Shown: positions 56,771 to 64,000 of the stretch, in pieces | How positions within the stretch are numbered: the stretch's first letter is position 1 | Layout of the letters: each line of letters starts with the position of its first letter | Source: Salinarimonas sp052380005 | GTDB lineage: Bacteria; Pseudomonadota; Alphaproteobacteria; Rhizobiales; Beijerinckiaceae | Assembly (NCBI GenBank): GCA_052380005.1 | Contig: JBQTCJ010000004.1 | Length of the DNA: 64,000 bases | Direction: 5' to 3' (one strand) | The notes under the pieces: generated by a model | Databases searched by the model: none | What the model was told of the DNA's origin: nothing | Seen by the model: the letters and a program-made list of their open reading frames with translations, nothing else | Program-made: the position numbers and the translations under genes

Positions 56771-58081
56771 ATGGCCATCACCCATCTCAAGTCCGGCAAG
56801 CCGGCGGACGAGCGCGCCGAGGATGATGCGAGGGTCCGCGCCTCCGTCGAGGAGATCCTCGCCGACATCGAGGCGCGCGGGGACGCGGCCGTGCGCGCGC
56901 TCGCCGAGAAGTTCGACGGCTACGCGCCCGAGAGCTTCCGCCTGACGCCCTCTCAGATCGAGGCGGCGATGCAGAAGGTATCCGCCCGCGACATGGAGGA
57001 CATCCGGTTCGCGCAGGCGCAGATCCGGCGCTTCGCGGAGGCCCAGCGCGCCAGCATGACCGACGTCGAGATCGAGACGCTGCCCGGCGTGATCCTCGGC
57101 CATCGCAACATTCCGGTCCAGTCGGTCGGCTGCTACGTGCCCGGCGGCAAGTTCCCGATGGTCGCCTCCGCCCACATGTCGGTGCTCACCGCGCAGGTCG
57201 CGGGCGTGCCGCGCATCGTGGCCTCGGCGCCACCGGTGAAGGGCGAGCCGCATCCGGCGATCGTGGCCGCCATGCATCTTGGCGGCGCGCACGAGATCTA
57301 CGTGCTCGGCGGCATCCAGGCGGTGGGCGCCATGGCGCTCGGGACGCAGACGATCGAGCCCGTCCACATGCTGGTGGGTCCCGGCAACGCCTACGTGGCG
57401 GAGGCCAAGCGCCAGCTGTTCGGGCGCGTTGGCATCGACCTCTTCGCCGGCCCCACCGAGACGATGGTGATCGCCGACGACACCGTCGACGCCGAGATCT
57501 GCGCCACCGACCTGCTGGGCCAGGCGGAGCACGGCTACAACTCGCCGGCCTGCCTGATCACCAATTCCCGCACGCTCGCCGAGGCGACGATGGCCGAGAT
57601 CGAGCGGCTGCTCGCGATCCTCCCCACCGCCGAGACCGCGCGGATCAGCTGGCGGGACTACGGCGACGTGATCCTCTGCGACACCTACGAGGAGATGCTC
57701 GCGGTCGCCGACGAGATGGCCTACGAGCACGTCCAGGTGATGACCGACCGGGACGACTGGTTCCTCGACAACATGCGGGCCTACGGCGCGCTCTTCCTCG
57801 GCCCGCGCACCAACGTCGCCAACGGCGACAAGGTGATCGGCACGAACCACACGCTGCCCACCCGAAAGGCCGGGCGCTACACCGGCGGGCTGTGGGTCGG
57901 CAAGTTCCTCAAGACGCACTCCTACCAGAGGATCCTCACCGACGAGGCGGCGGCGACGATCGGCGCCTACGGCAGCCGGCTGTGCATGCTGGAAGGCTTC
58001 GTCGGCCACGCCGAGCAGTGCAACGTGCGTGTGCGCCGCTACGGCCGGCGGAACGTCGCCTACGGGGCGGCCGCGGAATGA
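56771..58081 (+). CDS. Histidinol-dehydrogenase-family oxidoreductase (HpsN-like)
   Basis: 436 residues. All catalytic positions of HisD are present at near-identical spacing: zinc ligands Gln251, His254, Asp353, His413, and catalytic Glu319-His320 (MAYEHVQVM). NAD motif near VGPGNAYVAEAKRQLFG. The context (importer, SDR, LacI) argues against histidine synthesis. The family includes HpsN, which oxidises 2,3-dihydroxypropane-1-sulfonate to sulfolactate, so a four-electron oxidation of a primary alcohol to a carboxylate is a reasonable inference. SD AAGGAGAA; stop overlaps the next ATG. Confidence 0.85.
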   Translation: MAITHLKSGKPADERAEDDARVRASVEEILADIEARGDAAVRALAEKFDGYAPESFRLTPSQIEAAMQKVSARDMEDIRFAQAQIRRFAEAQRASMTDVEIETLPGVILGHRNIPVQSVGCYVPGGKFPMVASAHMSVLTAQVAGVPRIVASAPPVKGEPHPAIVAAMHLGGAHEIYVLGGIQAVGAMALGTQTIEPVHMLVGPGNAYVAEAKRQLFGRVGIDLFAGPTETMVIADDTVDAEICATDLLGQAEHGYNSPACLITNSRTLAEATMAEIERLLAILPTAETARISWRDYGDVILCDTYEEMLAVADEMAYEHVQVMTDRDDWFLDNMRAYGALFLGPRTNVANGDKVIGTNHTLPTRKAGRYTGGLWVGKFLKTHSYQRILTDEAAATIGAYGSRLCMLEGFVGHAEQCNVRVRRYGRRNVAYGAAAE

Positions 58082-58842
58082 TTCTTCCCCGCACCCCTTC
58101 CTTCCGCCTCGACGGCCGCCGCGCCCTCGTCGCGGGCGCCTCGTCCGGCATCGGGCTCGGCGCCGCCGCGGCGCTGGCGCAGGCGGGCGCGGAGGTCTGG
58201 CTCGCCGGGCGGCGCGAGGCCGCGCTCGTTCCCGTGCGCGGCGCCATCCGCGCCGAGGGCGGGCGTGCCGAGATGCTGCCCCTCGACGTCACCGACATAC
58301 ACGCGACGGCGCATGCCGTGGCGGCGCACGGCCCCTTCGACGTCCTCGTCAACTCCGCCGGCCTCGCCCGCCACGCGCCGGCGCTCGACACGACCCCGGA
58401 GGACTACGACGCCGTGATGGCCGCGAACCTGCGCGGCGCCTACTTCCTCGCCCGCGAGGTCGCCCGCGGCCTGATCGCGGCGGGGCGTCCGGGGAGCCTC
58501 GTCACCATCTCCTCGCAGATGGGGCACGTCGGCGGGCCGGACCGGGCGGTCTATTGCGCGAGCAAGCACGCGGTCGAGGGCATGACCAAGGCGATGGCGC
58601 TCGAATGGGCGCCGCACGGCATCCGCGTCAACACGATCTGCCCGACCTTCATCCGCACACCGCTCGCCGAGCAGACGCTCGCGAACCCCGAGCGCCGCGC
58701 CTGGCTCCTCTCGAAGATCAAGCTCGGCCGCGTGGGCGAGGTCGAGGACGTCATGGGCGCGATCGTTTTCCTCGCCAGCGGCGCGAGCGCGCTCGTCACC
58801 GGCACGCACCTCCTCGTCGACGGCGGGTGGACCGCGGAATGA
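58078..58842 (+). CDS. SDR family oxidoreductase of the catabolic operon
   Basis: 254 residues, classical SDR. Nucleotide motif GASSGIG at 20-26, NSAG at 92-95, Ser145/146, Tyr159 and Lys163 (YCASK), and the family C-terminus ALVTGTHLLVDGGWTAE. Likely oxidises a secondary alcohol or reduces a ketone of the imported compound with NAD(P). Overlaps the genes on both sides by 4 bp. Confidence 0.93.
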   Translation: MILPRTPSFRLDGRRALVAGASSGIGLGAAAALAQAGAEVWLAGRREAALVPVRGAIRAEGGRAEMLPLDVTDIHATAHAVAAHGPFDVLVNSAGLARHAPALDTTPEDYDAVMAANLRGAYFLAREVARGLIAAGRPGSLVTISSQMGHVGGPDRAVYCASKHAVEGMTKAMALEWAPHGIRVNTICPTFIRTPLAEQTLANPERRAWLLSKIKLGRVGEVEDVMGAIVFLASGASALVTGTHLLVDGGWTAE

Positions 58843-59891
58843 GCGAGCGCGACACCATCGCCGAGCCCGCCGCCGCCGCGACCGTCACCGCGATGGACGT
58901 CGCCCGGCGCGCGGGCGTCAGCCAGTCCGCCGTGAGCCGCGTGTTCACGCCGGGCGCCTCCGCCTCGAAGAGCACGATCGCCAAGGTCCGCGCCGCGGCG
59001 GAGGAGCTGGGATACCGCCCCAACCGGCTGGCGCGGGCCATGATCACCGGGCGCACGCGCATCATCGGCCTCGTCGTGGCCTATCTCGACAACCAGTTCT
59101 ATCCGCTGGCGCTGGAGCGCCTGTCCCGCGCCTTGCAGGAGCGCGGCTACCACATCCTCATCTTCATGGCCGAGAATTCCACCGAGAAGGTGGCGGAGGT
59201 GGTGCAGGAGCTGATCGACTACCGCGTCGACGGCATCGTCACGGCCTCCGTGGCCATGTCGAACGACCTCACCGCGCGCCTGCTGGCACTCGGCATCCCC
59301 GTCGTCATGTTCAACCGTGGCCAGGACGACCCGCGGCTGGCGGAGGTGACGTCGGACAACGTCGCCGGGGGACGGCGGGCGACGGAATTCCTCATCGCCG
59401 GCGGGCACCGGCGCATCGCCCACATCACTGGCTGGCAGGGGTCCTCGACGGGCCGCGACCGCGCCGCCGGCTTCCGCGCCGCGATGGACGCGGCGGGACT
59501 CGCGCCGGTGGCGATGATCGACGGCATGTACAACCGCGACACCGCCGCCGACGTCGCGCGCGCGCTCTGCGCGGGCGCCGACCGGCCGGACGCGATCTTC
59601 GTGGGCAACGACCACATGGCCTTCGGCGTCATGGACGCGCTGCGCCACGGGCTCGGCCTGCGCATTCCGGAGGACGTCTCGATCGTCGGCTACGACGACG
59701 TGCCCATATCCGCCTGGCCGGCCTACGACCTCACCACCATCCGCCAGCCGGTGAACCGCATGGTCGCGGCCACCGTCGACGCGCTCCTCGGCCAGATCGA
59801 GGAGGCCGAGACGCCCGGCAAGGTCCGCATCGACGGCCCGCTCGTCGTGCGCGGGTCCGCCCGCCTGCCAGAAGGATACGCCCCGTCATGA
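58839..59891 (+). CDS. LacI family transcriptional regulator
   Basis: 350 residues. HTH at about 16-40 (TAMDVARRAGVSQSAVSRVF) with the hinge helix YRPNRLARAMITGRT; effector domain with DGIVTASV, VGNDHMAFGVMDAL and VGYDDVPISAWPAYDLTTI. Its likely operators are the nested repeats at 51.8 kb, so it would repress both the importer operon it lies in and the divergent NTF2-like gene until ligand binds. Coupled to both neighbours by ATGA overlaps. Confidence 0.94.
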   Translation: MSERDTIAEPAAAATVTAMDVARRAGVSQSAVSRVFTPGASASKSTIAKVRAAAEELGYRPNRLARAMITGRTRIIGLVVAYLDNQFYPLALERLSRALQERGYHILIFMAENSTEKVAEVVQELIDYRVDGIVTASVAMSNDLTARLLALGIPVVMFNRGQDDPRLAEVTSDNVAGGRRATEFLIAGGHRRIAHITGWQGSSTGRDRAAGFRAAMDAAGLAPVAMIDGMYNRDTAADVARALCAGADRPDAIFVGNDHMAFGVMDALRHGLGLRIPEDVSIVGYDDVPISAWPAYDLTTIRQPVNRMVAATVDALLGQIEEAETPGKVRIDGPLVVRGSARLPEGYAPS

Positions 59892-60877
59892 AGGGCTTCT
59901 CGAACCGCTGGAGCGACCTACCCGGATACATCCTCGGCGTCACGCGGGAGATCTGGGAGGAGCGCGGCGTCGCCACGCTCGAGCACACCTACGCCGCCGA
60001 CATCCCCGTGCGCACGCCGATGGGCGTCGCCGTCGGCAATGCCGGCGTGATCGCCTCGACCCTGGCGACGCTCGCCGAGTTCCCCGATCGGGAGCTGCTC
60101 GGCGAGGACGTGATTTTCTCGGGCGACGAGGAGGCGGGGTTCCTCTCCTCGCACCGGATCATCTCGACGGGGACGCATGCCAACGACGGCTGGTTCGGCC
60201 CCGCCACCGGTCGGCGCTTCCAGGTGCGCGTCATCGCCGACTGCGCCGCGAAGGCGCACGTGATCTACGACGAGTGGCTGGTGCGCGACAACGGCGGCCT
60301 CGTGCGCCAGCTCGGCGGCGACCCGCGCATCTTCGCCCGCGACCTGATCGCCCGCGAGGGCGGGCCCGAGCGCGCCCGCCGGCCCTTCACGCCCGCGGTC
60401 GACATCGCCGGCGCGTATGTCGGCCGCGGCAACGAGAACGAATGGGGCGTGCGCTACGCCCAGTCGCTCGAGCGCCTCATGCAGGCGGACTTCGCCCACG
60501 TGCTCGCGGCCTGGGACCGCGCCGCGATCGGCGAATACGCGGGTGCGCGGACCCGCGTCGGCGCGCGCGCCATCGCCGACTTCTGGCTGTCGCTGCGCGC
60601 CGCCTTCCCCTCCGCCACGTTCACGATCCACCACCGTATCGGCATGGACGGCGCGATGATGCCGCCGCGCGCGGCGGTGCGCTGGTCGCTCGACGGAACG
60701 CACGACGGCTTCGGCCTGTTCGGCCCGCCCACCGGCGCGCCGGTGCACGTGATGGGCATGGCGCACGCCGAGTACGGGCCCTACGGGCCCGACGGCGTAG
60801 GATTGCGCCGCGAGTATGCGCTCTTCGACGAGATCGCGATCTGGAAGCAGATCCTCCTTCACACAGGTGACCTATGA
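59888..60877 (+). CDS. Second two-domain NTF2/SnoaL-like protein
   Basis: 329 residues with two NTF2-like halves. The first (about 10-150) reads TLEHTYAADIPVRTPMGVAVG and GWFGPATGRRFQVRVIADC. The second (about 185-325) reads VGARAIADFWLSLRAAFPSA, FGPPTGAPVHVMGMAHAEYG and REYALFDEIAIWKQIL. The P-x-TG turn recalls the other two NTF2-like proteins, though overall it is more distant. Cytosolic; no signal. Overlaps the LacI and cupin genes by 4 bp each. Function unknown. Confidence 0.82.
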   Translation: MKGFSNRWSDLPGYILGVTREIWEERGVATLEHTYAADIPVRTPMGVAVGNAGVIASTLATLAEFPDRELLGEDVIFSGDEEAGFLSSHRIISTGTHANDGWFGPATGRRFQVRVIADCAAKAHVIYDEWLVRDNGGLVRQLGGDPRIFARDLIAREGGPERARRPFTPAVDIAGAYVGRGNENEWGVRYAQSLERLMQADFAHVLAAWDRAAIGEYAGARTRVGARAIADFWLSLRAAFPSATFTIHHRIGMDGAMMPPRAAVRWSLDGTHDGFGLFGPPTGAPVHVMGMAHAEYGPYGPDGVGLRREYALFDEIAIWKQILLHTGDL

Positions 60878-61839
60878 CCCCCGCGGAAATGGAAGCCCGC
60901 ATCGTCCGCTACGGCGACCTGCGCCCGTGCCGGACCGCCTTCATCGACGCCCACACGCCGGGCTCGAACCAGAAGGAGAACTTCACCATCATCGGCGGCG
61001 GCGTCAGCGAGAGCGCGGACCAGCACGTCCACATCCGCGAGACGCCGGGCTTCAACATCGGCGCCGCCGGCCAGCCGCCGAAGTGCCGCAACTCGCTGCA
61101 CTCCCACCGCACGGCGGAGGTGTTCTTCGTCCTCAAGGGCCGCTGGCGCTTCTTCTGGGGGCGCTGGGGGAACGCCGGCGAGGTCGTGCTCGAGGAGGGC
61201 GACATCTTCGACATCCCCACCGGCATCTTCCGCGGCTTCGAGAACATCGGCACGGACTACGGGATGATCATGGCCATCCTCGGCGGCGACGACGCCGGCG
61301 GCGGCGTGATCTGGGCGCCACAGGTGATCGAGGACGCGCGCGACCACGGGCTCGTGCTCGGCAGGAACGGCAAGCTCTACGACACCAAGAAGGGCGAGCG
61401 CCTGCCGGACGGCGTGCCGCCGATGCCGCTGCTGACGGACGAGGAGCTCGCCGCCTTCCCCGAGCTGCCGCCCTCCGCGGTGGTGCGCGACTACGTCGCC
61501 CGCTACTGGGACCTGATGGCGCTGGCCAAGGACGCGCCCGCGAAGGTCATCGGGGCCGAGGGCGTGATCCGCGACCGACCGGGCTTCGAGGTGGAGCTCC
61601 TCGCCCGCGGCTCGATCCCCGAGGAGATGCGGGCGAGTCCGCGCCACGAGGTGCTGATGGCGATGCGTGGGCACTGGCGGCTGACCTGGGACGGCGGCAC
61701 GACCGTGCTCGCCCCCGGCGACACCTGCGCGCTCCCGCCGGGCCTCGCCCACGCGCTCGCCCCCGCGATGACCGGAGAGGCGAGCCTCTACCGCGTGCGC
61801 GCCACCGACGACCCGCCCGGCCCGACGCGGCGGGGGTGA
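60874..61839 (+). CDS. Bicupin-like protein
   Basis: 321 residues with two cupin domains. The first (about 70-150) has the metal pattern SLHSHRTAEVFFVLKGRWRF and DIFDIPTGIFRGFEN; the second (about 230-315) has HEVLMAMRGHWRLTWDGG and GDTCALPPGLAH. It may be a dioxygenase, isomerase or sugar epimerase. The coupled position in the operon suggests it acts on a pathway intermediate. Last gene before the intergenic repeat. Confidence 0.85.
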   Translation: MTPAEMEARIVRYGDLRPCRTAFIDAHTPGSNQKENFTIIGGGVSESADQHVHIRETPGFNIGAAGQPPKCRNSLHSHRTAEVFFVLKGRWRFFWGRWGNAGEVVLEEGDIFDIPTGIFRGFENIGTDYGMIMAILGGDDAGGGVIWAPQVIEDARDHGLVLGRNGKLYDTKKGERLPDGVPPMPLLTDEELAAFPELPPSAVVRDYVARYWDLMALAKDAPAKVIGAEGVIRDRPGFEVELLARGSIPEEMRASPRHEVLMAMRGHWRLTWDGGTTVLAPGDTCALPPGLAHALAPAMTGEASLYRVRATDDPPGPTRRG

Positions 61840-61860
61840 GGCTCCTCGTTACGGAGGACC

Positions 61861-61927
61861 GCATGGGATGGATCGCACCCATTCCATGCAGAGCGTGACG
61901 TTCTCCCCTCCCCCTCGTGGGGAGGGG
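61861..61927. repeat. Intergenic palindromic repeat block between two parts of the catabolic operon
   Basis: CCCCTCCCC (61905-61913) pairs perfectly with GGGGAGGGG (61919-61927) around CTCGT; just before it, GCATGG (61861-61866) pairs with CCATGC (61884-61889). This is a dispersed C-rich hairpin type common in GC-rich alphaproteobacteria. It stands in a 265-bp gap and may terminate or stabilise the upstream message. Beyond 61930 I see only a CGCTTCGGCG-type hairpin near 62010-62040. Confidence 0.6.
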
Positions 61928-62104
61928 CCGGGGGTGGGGGGCGTGCAGAACGACCGCGTCGTCGATGCAGGGCACCGGAGGCCGCGACCTCTCCGAAGCG
62001 GCCCCTCGCCGTATCCGCTTCGGCGTCGCGCCGAAGATCCACGATACGACCAGCCCTCGCCGAGAGGGTCGAGCACCAAGGACGACACGAAAGGAGGACA
62101 CGCC

Positions 62105-63226
62105 ATGACCCTCGACGTCACCCATGTCGGATCGCTGCCGCGCTCGCAGGCGGTCGTCGACCAGCTCTTCGCCCGCGAGCGGGGCGAGGCGTACGACGAG
62201 GCCGTCTTCGACGCGACCATGCGCGCCGCCGTCTCCGAGACCGTGCGCCGCCAGGTCGAGGCCGGGGTGACGATCGTCTCCGACGGCGAGACCTCGAAGA
62301 TCTCCTACGCGACCTACGTGAAGGACCGCTACGAGGGCTTCGACGGCGACAGCCCGCGCAACGCGCCCGCCGACCTCAAGCTCTTCCCCTCCTTCCTGGA
62401 TCGGCTCGCGAAGTCCGGCGGCACCCCGACCTACGCGCGCCCGCAATGCGTCGCGCCGGTGCGCTCCAAGGGCCAGGGCGAGCTCCAGAAGGACATCGCC
62501 AACCTCAAGGCCGCCATGGCCGAGCACGGCGCGGCGCGCGGCTTCATGAACGCCGCCTCGCCCGGCGTGATCTCGCTCTTCCTGCAGAACGCGCACTATC
62601 CCACCCGCGAGGCCTATCTCGAGGCGCTCGCGGATGCGATGCGCGAGGAATACCGCACCATCGTCGAGGCTGGGCTCGACCTGCAGCTCGACTGCCCGGA
62701 CCTCGCGCTGTCGCGCCACATGCTGTTCACGCACCTCTCGGACGAGGAGTTCCTGAAGGTCGCGGCCACCCACGTCGAGGCGCTCGAGCACGCGCTCGAC
62801 GGGCTGCCGCGCGAGCGCATCCGGCTTCACATCTGCTGGGGCAACTACGAGGGTCCCCACGTCTGCGACATCGACATGGCCAAGGTCTTCCCGCTCCTGA
62901 TGCGGGTGCCCGCGCGCACGGTGCTGTTCGAGACCGCCAACCCGCGCCACGGCCACGAATGGACCGTGTTCCGCGACCGCGCCGGCGAGATCCCCGACGA
63001 CAAGGTGCTGGTGCCCGGCGCCGTCGACACCACGACCAACTTCGTCGAGCACCCCGATCTGGTGGCCCAGCGGCTCGCCCGCTTCGTCGACATCGTCGGG
63101 CCCGAGCGGGTGATCGCCGGCTCGGATTGCGGCTTCGGCACCTTCGCCGGCTACGGGGCGGTCGATCCCGAGATCGCCTACGCCAAGCTCGCGACGCTGG
63201 CAGAGGGGGCGCGGCGGGTCCGATGA
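62105..63226 (+). CDS. Cobalamin-independent methionine synthase II-like (MetE C-terminal) protein
   Basis: 373 residues, matching the C-terminal catalytic barrel of MetE alone. Zinc-ligand candidates are His242 and Cys244 (RLHICWGNYEGPH), Glu276 (LFETANP) and Cys342 (GSDCGFGTF), in MetE order. The N-terminal MetE domain is absent, as in the short archaeal-type and 'methionine synthase II' proteins, some of which use other substrates. SD AAAGGAGG before ATG 62105. Overlaps the next gene. Whether it makes methionine is doubtful here; a methyl- or sulfur-transfer step in catabolism is possible. Confidence 0.85.
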   Translation: MTLDVTHVGSLPRSQAVVDQLFARERGEAYDEAVFDATMRAAVSETVRRQVEAGVTIVSDGETSKISYATYVKDRYEGFDGDSPRNAPADLKLFPSFLDRLAKSGGTPTYARPQCVAPVRSKGQGELQKDIANLKAAMAEHGAARGFMNAASPGVISLFLQNAHYPTREAYLEALADAMREEYRTIVEAGLDLQLDCPDLALSRHMLFTHLSDEEFLKVAATHVEALEHALDGLPRERIRLHICWGNYEGPHVCDIDMAKVFPLLMRVPARTVLFETANPRHGHEWTVFRDRAGEIPDDKVLVPGAVDTTTNFVEHPDLVAQRLARFVDIVGPERVIAGSDCGFGTFAGYGAVDPEIAYAKLATLAEGARRVR

Positions 63227-63912
63227 CGCCGGTCGTCCTGCTGCCCGGCCTGATGTGCGACGCACGCCTGTGGGGGCCCGTGATGGGCGCCTTCGCCGGC
63301 CGCACGGTGCTGCATGCCCCCCTCGTCGAGGCGGACACGACCGACGCGCTCGCGGCCGCGGTGCTCGCGCTCGCCCCTCCCCGCTTCGCCCTCGCCGGGC
63401 TGTCGATGGGCGGCATCGTCGCCATGGCGATCCTCGCCGCCGCGCCGGAGCGGGTCGAGCGGCTGGCGCTCCTCGATACCAACCCGCGCGCGGAGCTCGA
63501 CGCCGTACGCGCCGCCCGCGCCGGGCAGATCGCCCGCGCCCAAGCGGGCGATCTCGCCGGCGTGATGCGCGACGAGATGAAGCCGAACTACCTCGCGCAG
63601 GGCCCCGGCCGCGAGGCCGTCCTCGACCTGTGCATGGACATGGCGCTCGCGCTCGGCCCCGACGTCTTCGCGCGCCAGTCCCTCGCCCTGCGCGACCGCC
63701 CCGACCGCTGCGCCACGCTGTCGGCCTACGGCGGCCCCGCCCTCGTGCTGATGGGCGAGGAGGACCGGCTGTGCCCGCGCGACCGCCACGAGCAGATGCA
63801 CGCTCTGCTGGTTGGCTCGCACTTCGTCATCGTCCCCGGCGCCGGCCACCTGCCGACGCTGGAGAAACCGCTCGAGACCACGGCGGCGCTCGGCCGCTGG
63901 CTGGAGGCCTGA
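63223..63912 (+). CDS. Alpha/beta-fold hydrolase
   Basis: 229 residues. Oxyanion segment VVLLPGLMCDARLWG, nucleophile Ser in FALAGLSMGGIVAMAIL, later Asp in VLMGEEDRLCP and His in VPGAGHLPTLEKP, a full catalytic triad. Small, typical of homoserine acetyltransferase-/3-oxoadipate enol-lactonase-like hydrolases. Overlaps genes on both sides. Confidence 0.9.
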   Translation: MTPVVLLPGLMCDARLWGPVMGAFAGRTVLHAPLVEADTTDALAAAVLALAPPRFALAGLSMGGIVAMAILAAAPERVERLALLDTNPRAELDAVRAARAGQIARAQAGDLAGVMRDEMKPNYLAQGPGREAVLDLCMDMALALGPDVFARQSLALRDRPDRCATLSAYGGPALVLMGEEDRLCPRDRHEQMHALLVGSHFVIVPGAGHLPTLEKPLETTAALGRWLEA

Positions 63913-64000
63913 TGGACCCCGATCTCCTCGCACTCCTGCGCGGCGCCGACACCGCCACGATCTGCAACGCCATCGAGATGGTGCAGGGGCGGCGCGGCTT
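63912..64000 (+). CDS. RraA family protein, N-terminal fragment
   Basis: Only about 29 residues are present before the window ends: MDPDLLALLRGADTATICNA then IEMVQGRRG. The ADTATICNAIE motif is the usual opening of RraA-like proteins, which include aldolase/decarboxylase enzymes of the HMG/CHA-aldolase group. ATG overlaps the hydrolase stop by one base. In this context an aldolase role is plausible. Confidence 0.6.
   Translation, partial: MDPDLLALLRGADTATICNAIEMVQGRRG

Noticed and set aside
56771..58081. hisD of histidine biosynthesis.
   Set aside because: Catabolic neighbours, an importer and a LacI regulator; no other his genes. Kept as HisD-family only.

Overview
The window is a 64 kb, very GC-rich piece of chromosome with dense, mostly operonic genes. 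Gene content (GatB, YcgN-type cysteine cluster protein, ExoD, OxyR/KatG, CcmCDG, carotenoid genes, TAXI-TRAP and CUT1 transporters) and a perfect TTAA-N7-TTAA CtrA-type site beside GANTC sites point to an alphaproteobacterium, probably order Hyphomicrobiales (Methylobacterium/Salinarimonas-like). The taxonomic assignment is inference. I see no prophage, insertion sequence, CRISPR array or rRNA; the only RNA gene is one tRNA-Lys.

Layout. 1-0.5 kb: start of dxs and xseB, both on the minus strand. 0.7-6 kb: a solitary molybdopterin hydroxylase large subunit and an AsmA-like protein. 6-9.6 kb: TAXI-type TRAP importer. 9.6-12.2 kb: an exported protein, an atypical pyruvate kinase and a small membrane protein. 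12.3-14.8 kb: gatB and a tandem GNAT protein. 14.9-18.4 kb: alpha/beta hydrolase, crtI and crtB (early carotenoid synthesis). 18.5-22.4 kb: glpK behind a DeoR/GlpR-like operator, a 54-residue protein, palindromic repeats, an SDR and a NUDIX protein. 22.7-24.3 kb: Tat-exported metallo-beta-lactamase-fold hydrolase and an ExoD protein. 24.3-30.1 kb: divergent oxyR/katG, then sulP-usp. 30.4-36.7 kb: methyltransferase, tRNA-Lys, phhA, a large unknown exported protein, purU, a zinc-ribbon protein and pirin. 36.9-40.7 kb: corA, acetamidase, AI-2E transporter, YcgN protein. 41-46.4 kb: PBP1A-type synthase, DUF1214/DUF1254 pair and ccmC-ccmD-ccmG. 46.4-50.6 kb: ABC-2 exporter, secreted hydrolase and a membrane AraC regulator.

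The most interesting region is 50.6-64 kb. A divergent intergenic region with nested perfect inverted repeats (candidate LacI operators) separates a two-domain NTF2/SnoaL-like protein from a long colinear operon: CUT1 ABC importer (binding protein, two permeases, ATPase), a one-domain NTF2-like protein, a histidinol-dehydrogenase-family enzyme with all zinc and catalytic residues, an SDR, a LacI regulator, a second two-domain NTF2-like protein and a bicupin. After a palindromic repeat a second translationally coupled set follows: a MetE-C-like zinc protein, an alpha/beta hydrolase and an RraA-family protein cut by the window end. Most junctions are ATGA overlaps. I read this as an uncharacterised catabolic locus for an imported polyol-, sugar- or sulfonate-like substrate, with five NTF2-like domains in three proteins. 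The substrate cannot be told from sequence.

Start codons were chosen from Shine-Dalgarno spacing, family length and neighbour overlap. Functions come from recognised family motifs in the translations, not from database searches.
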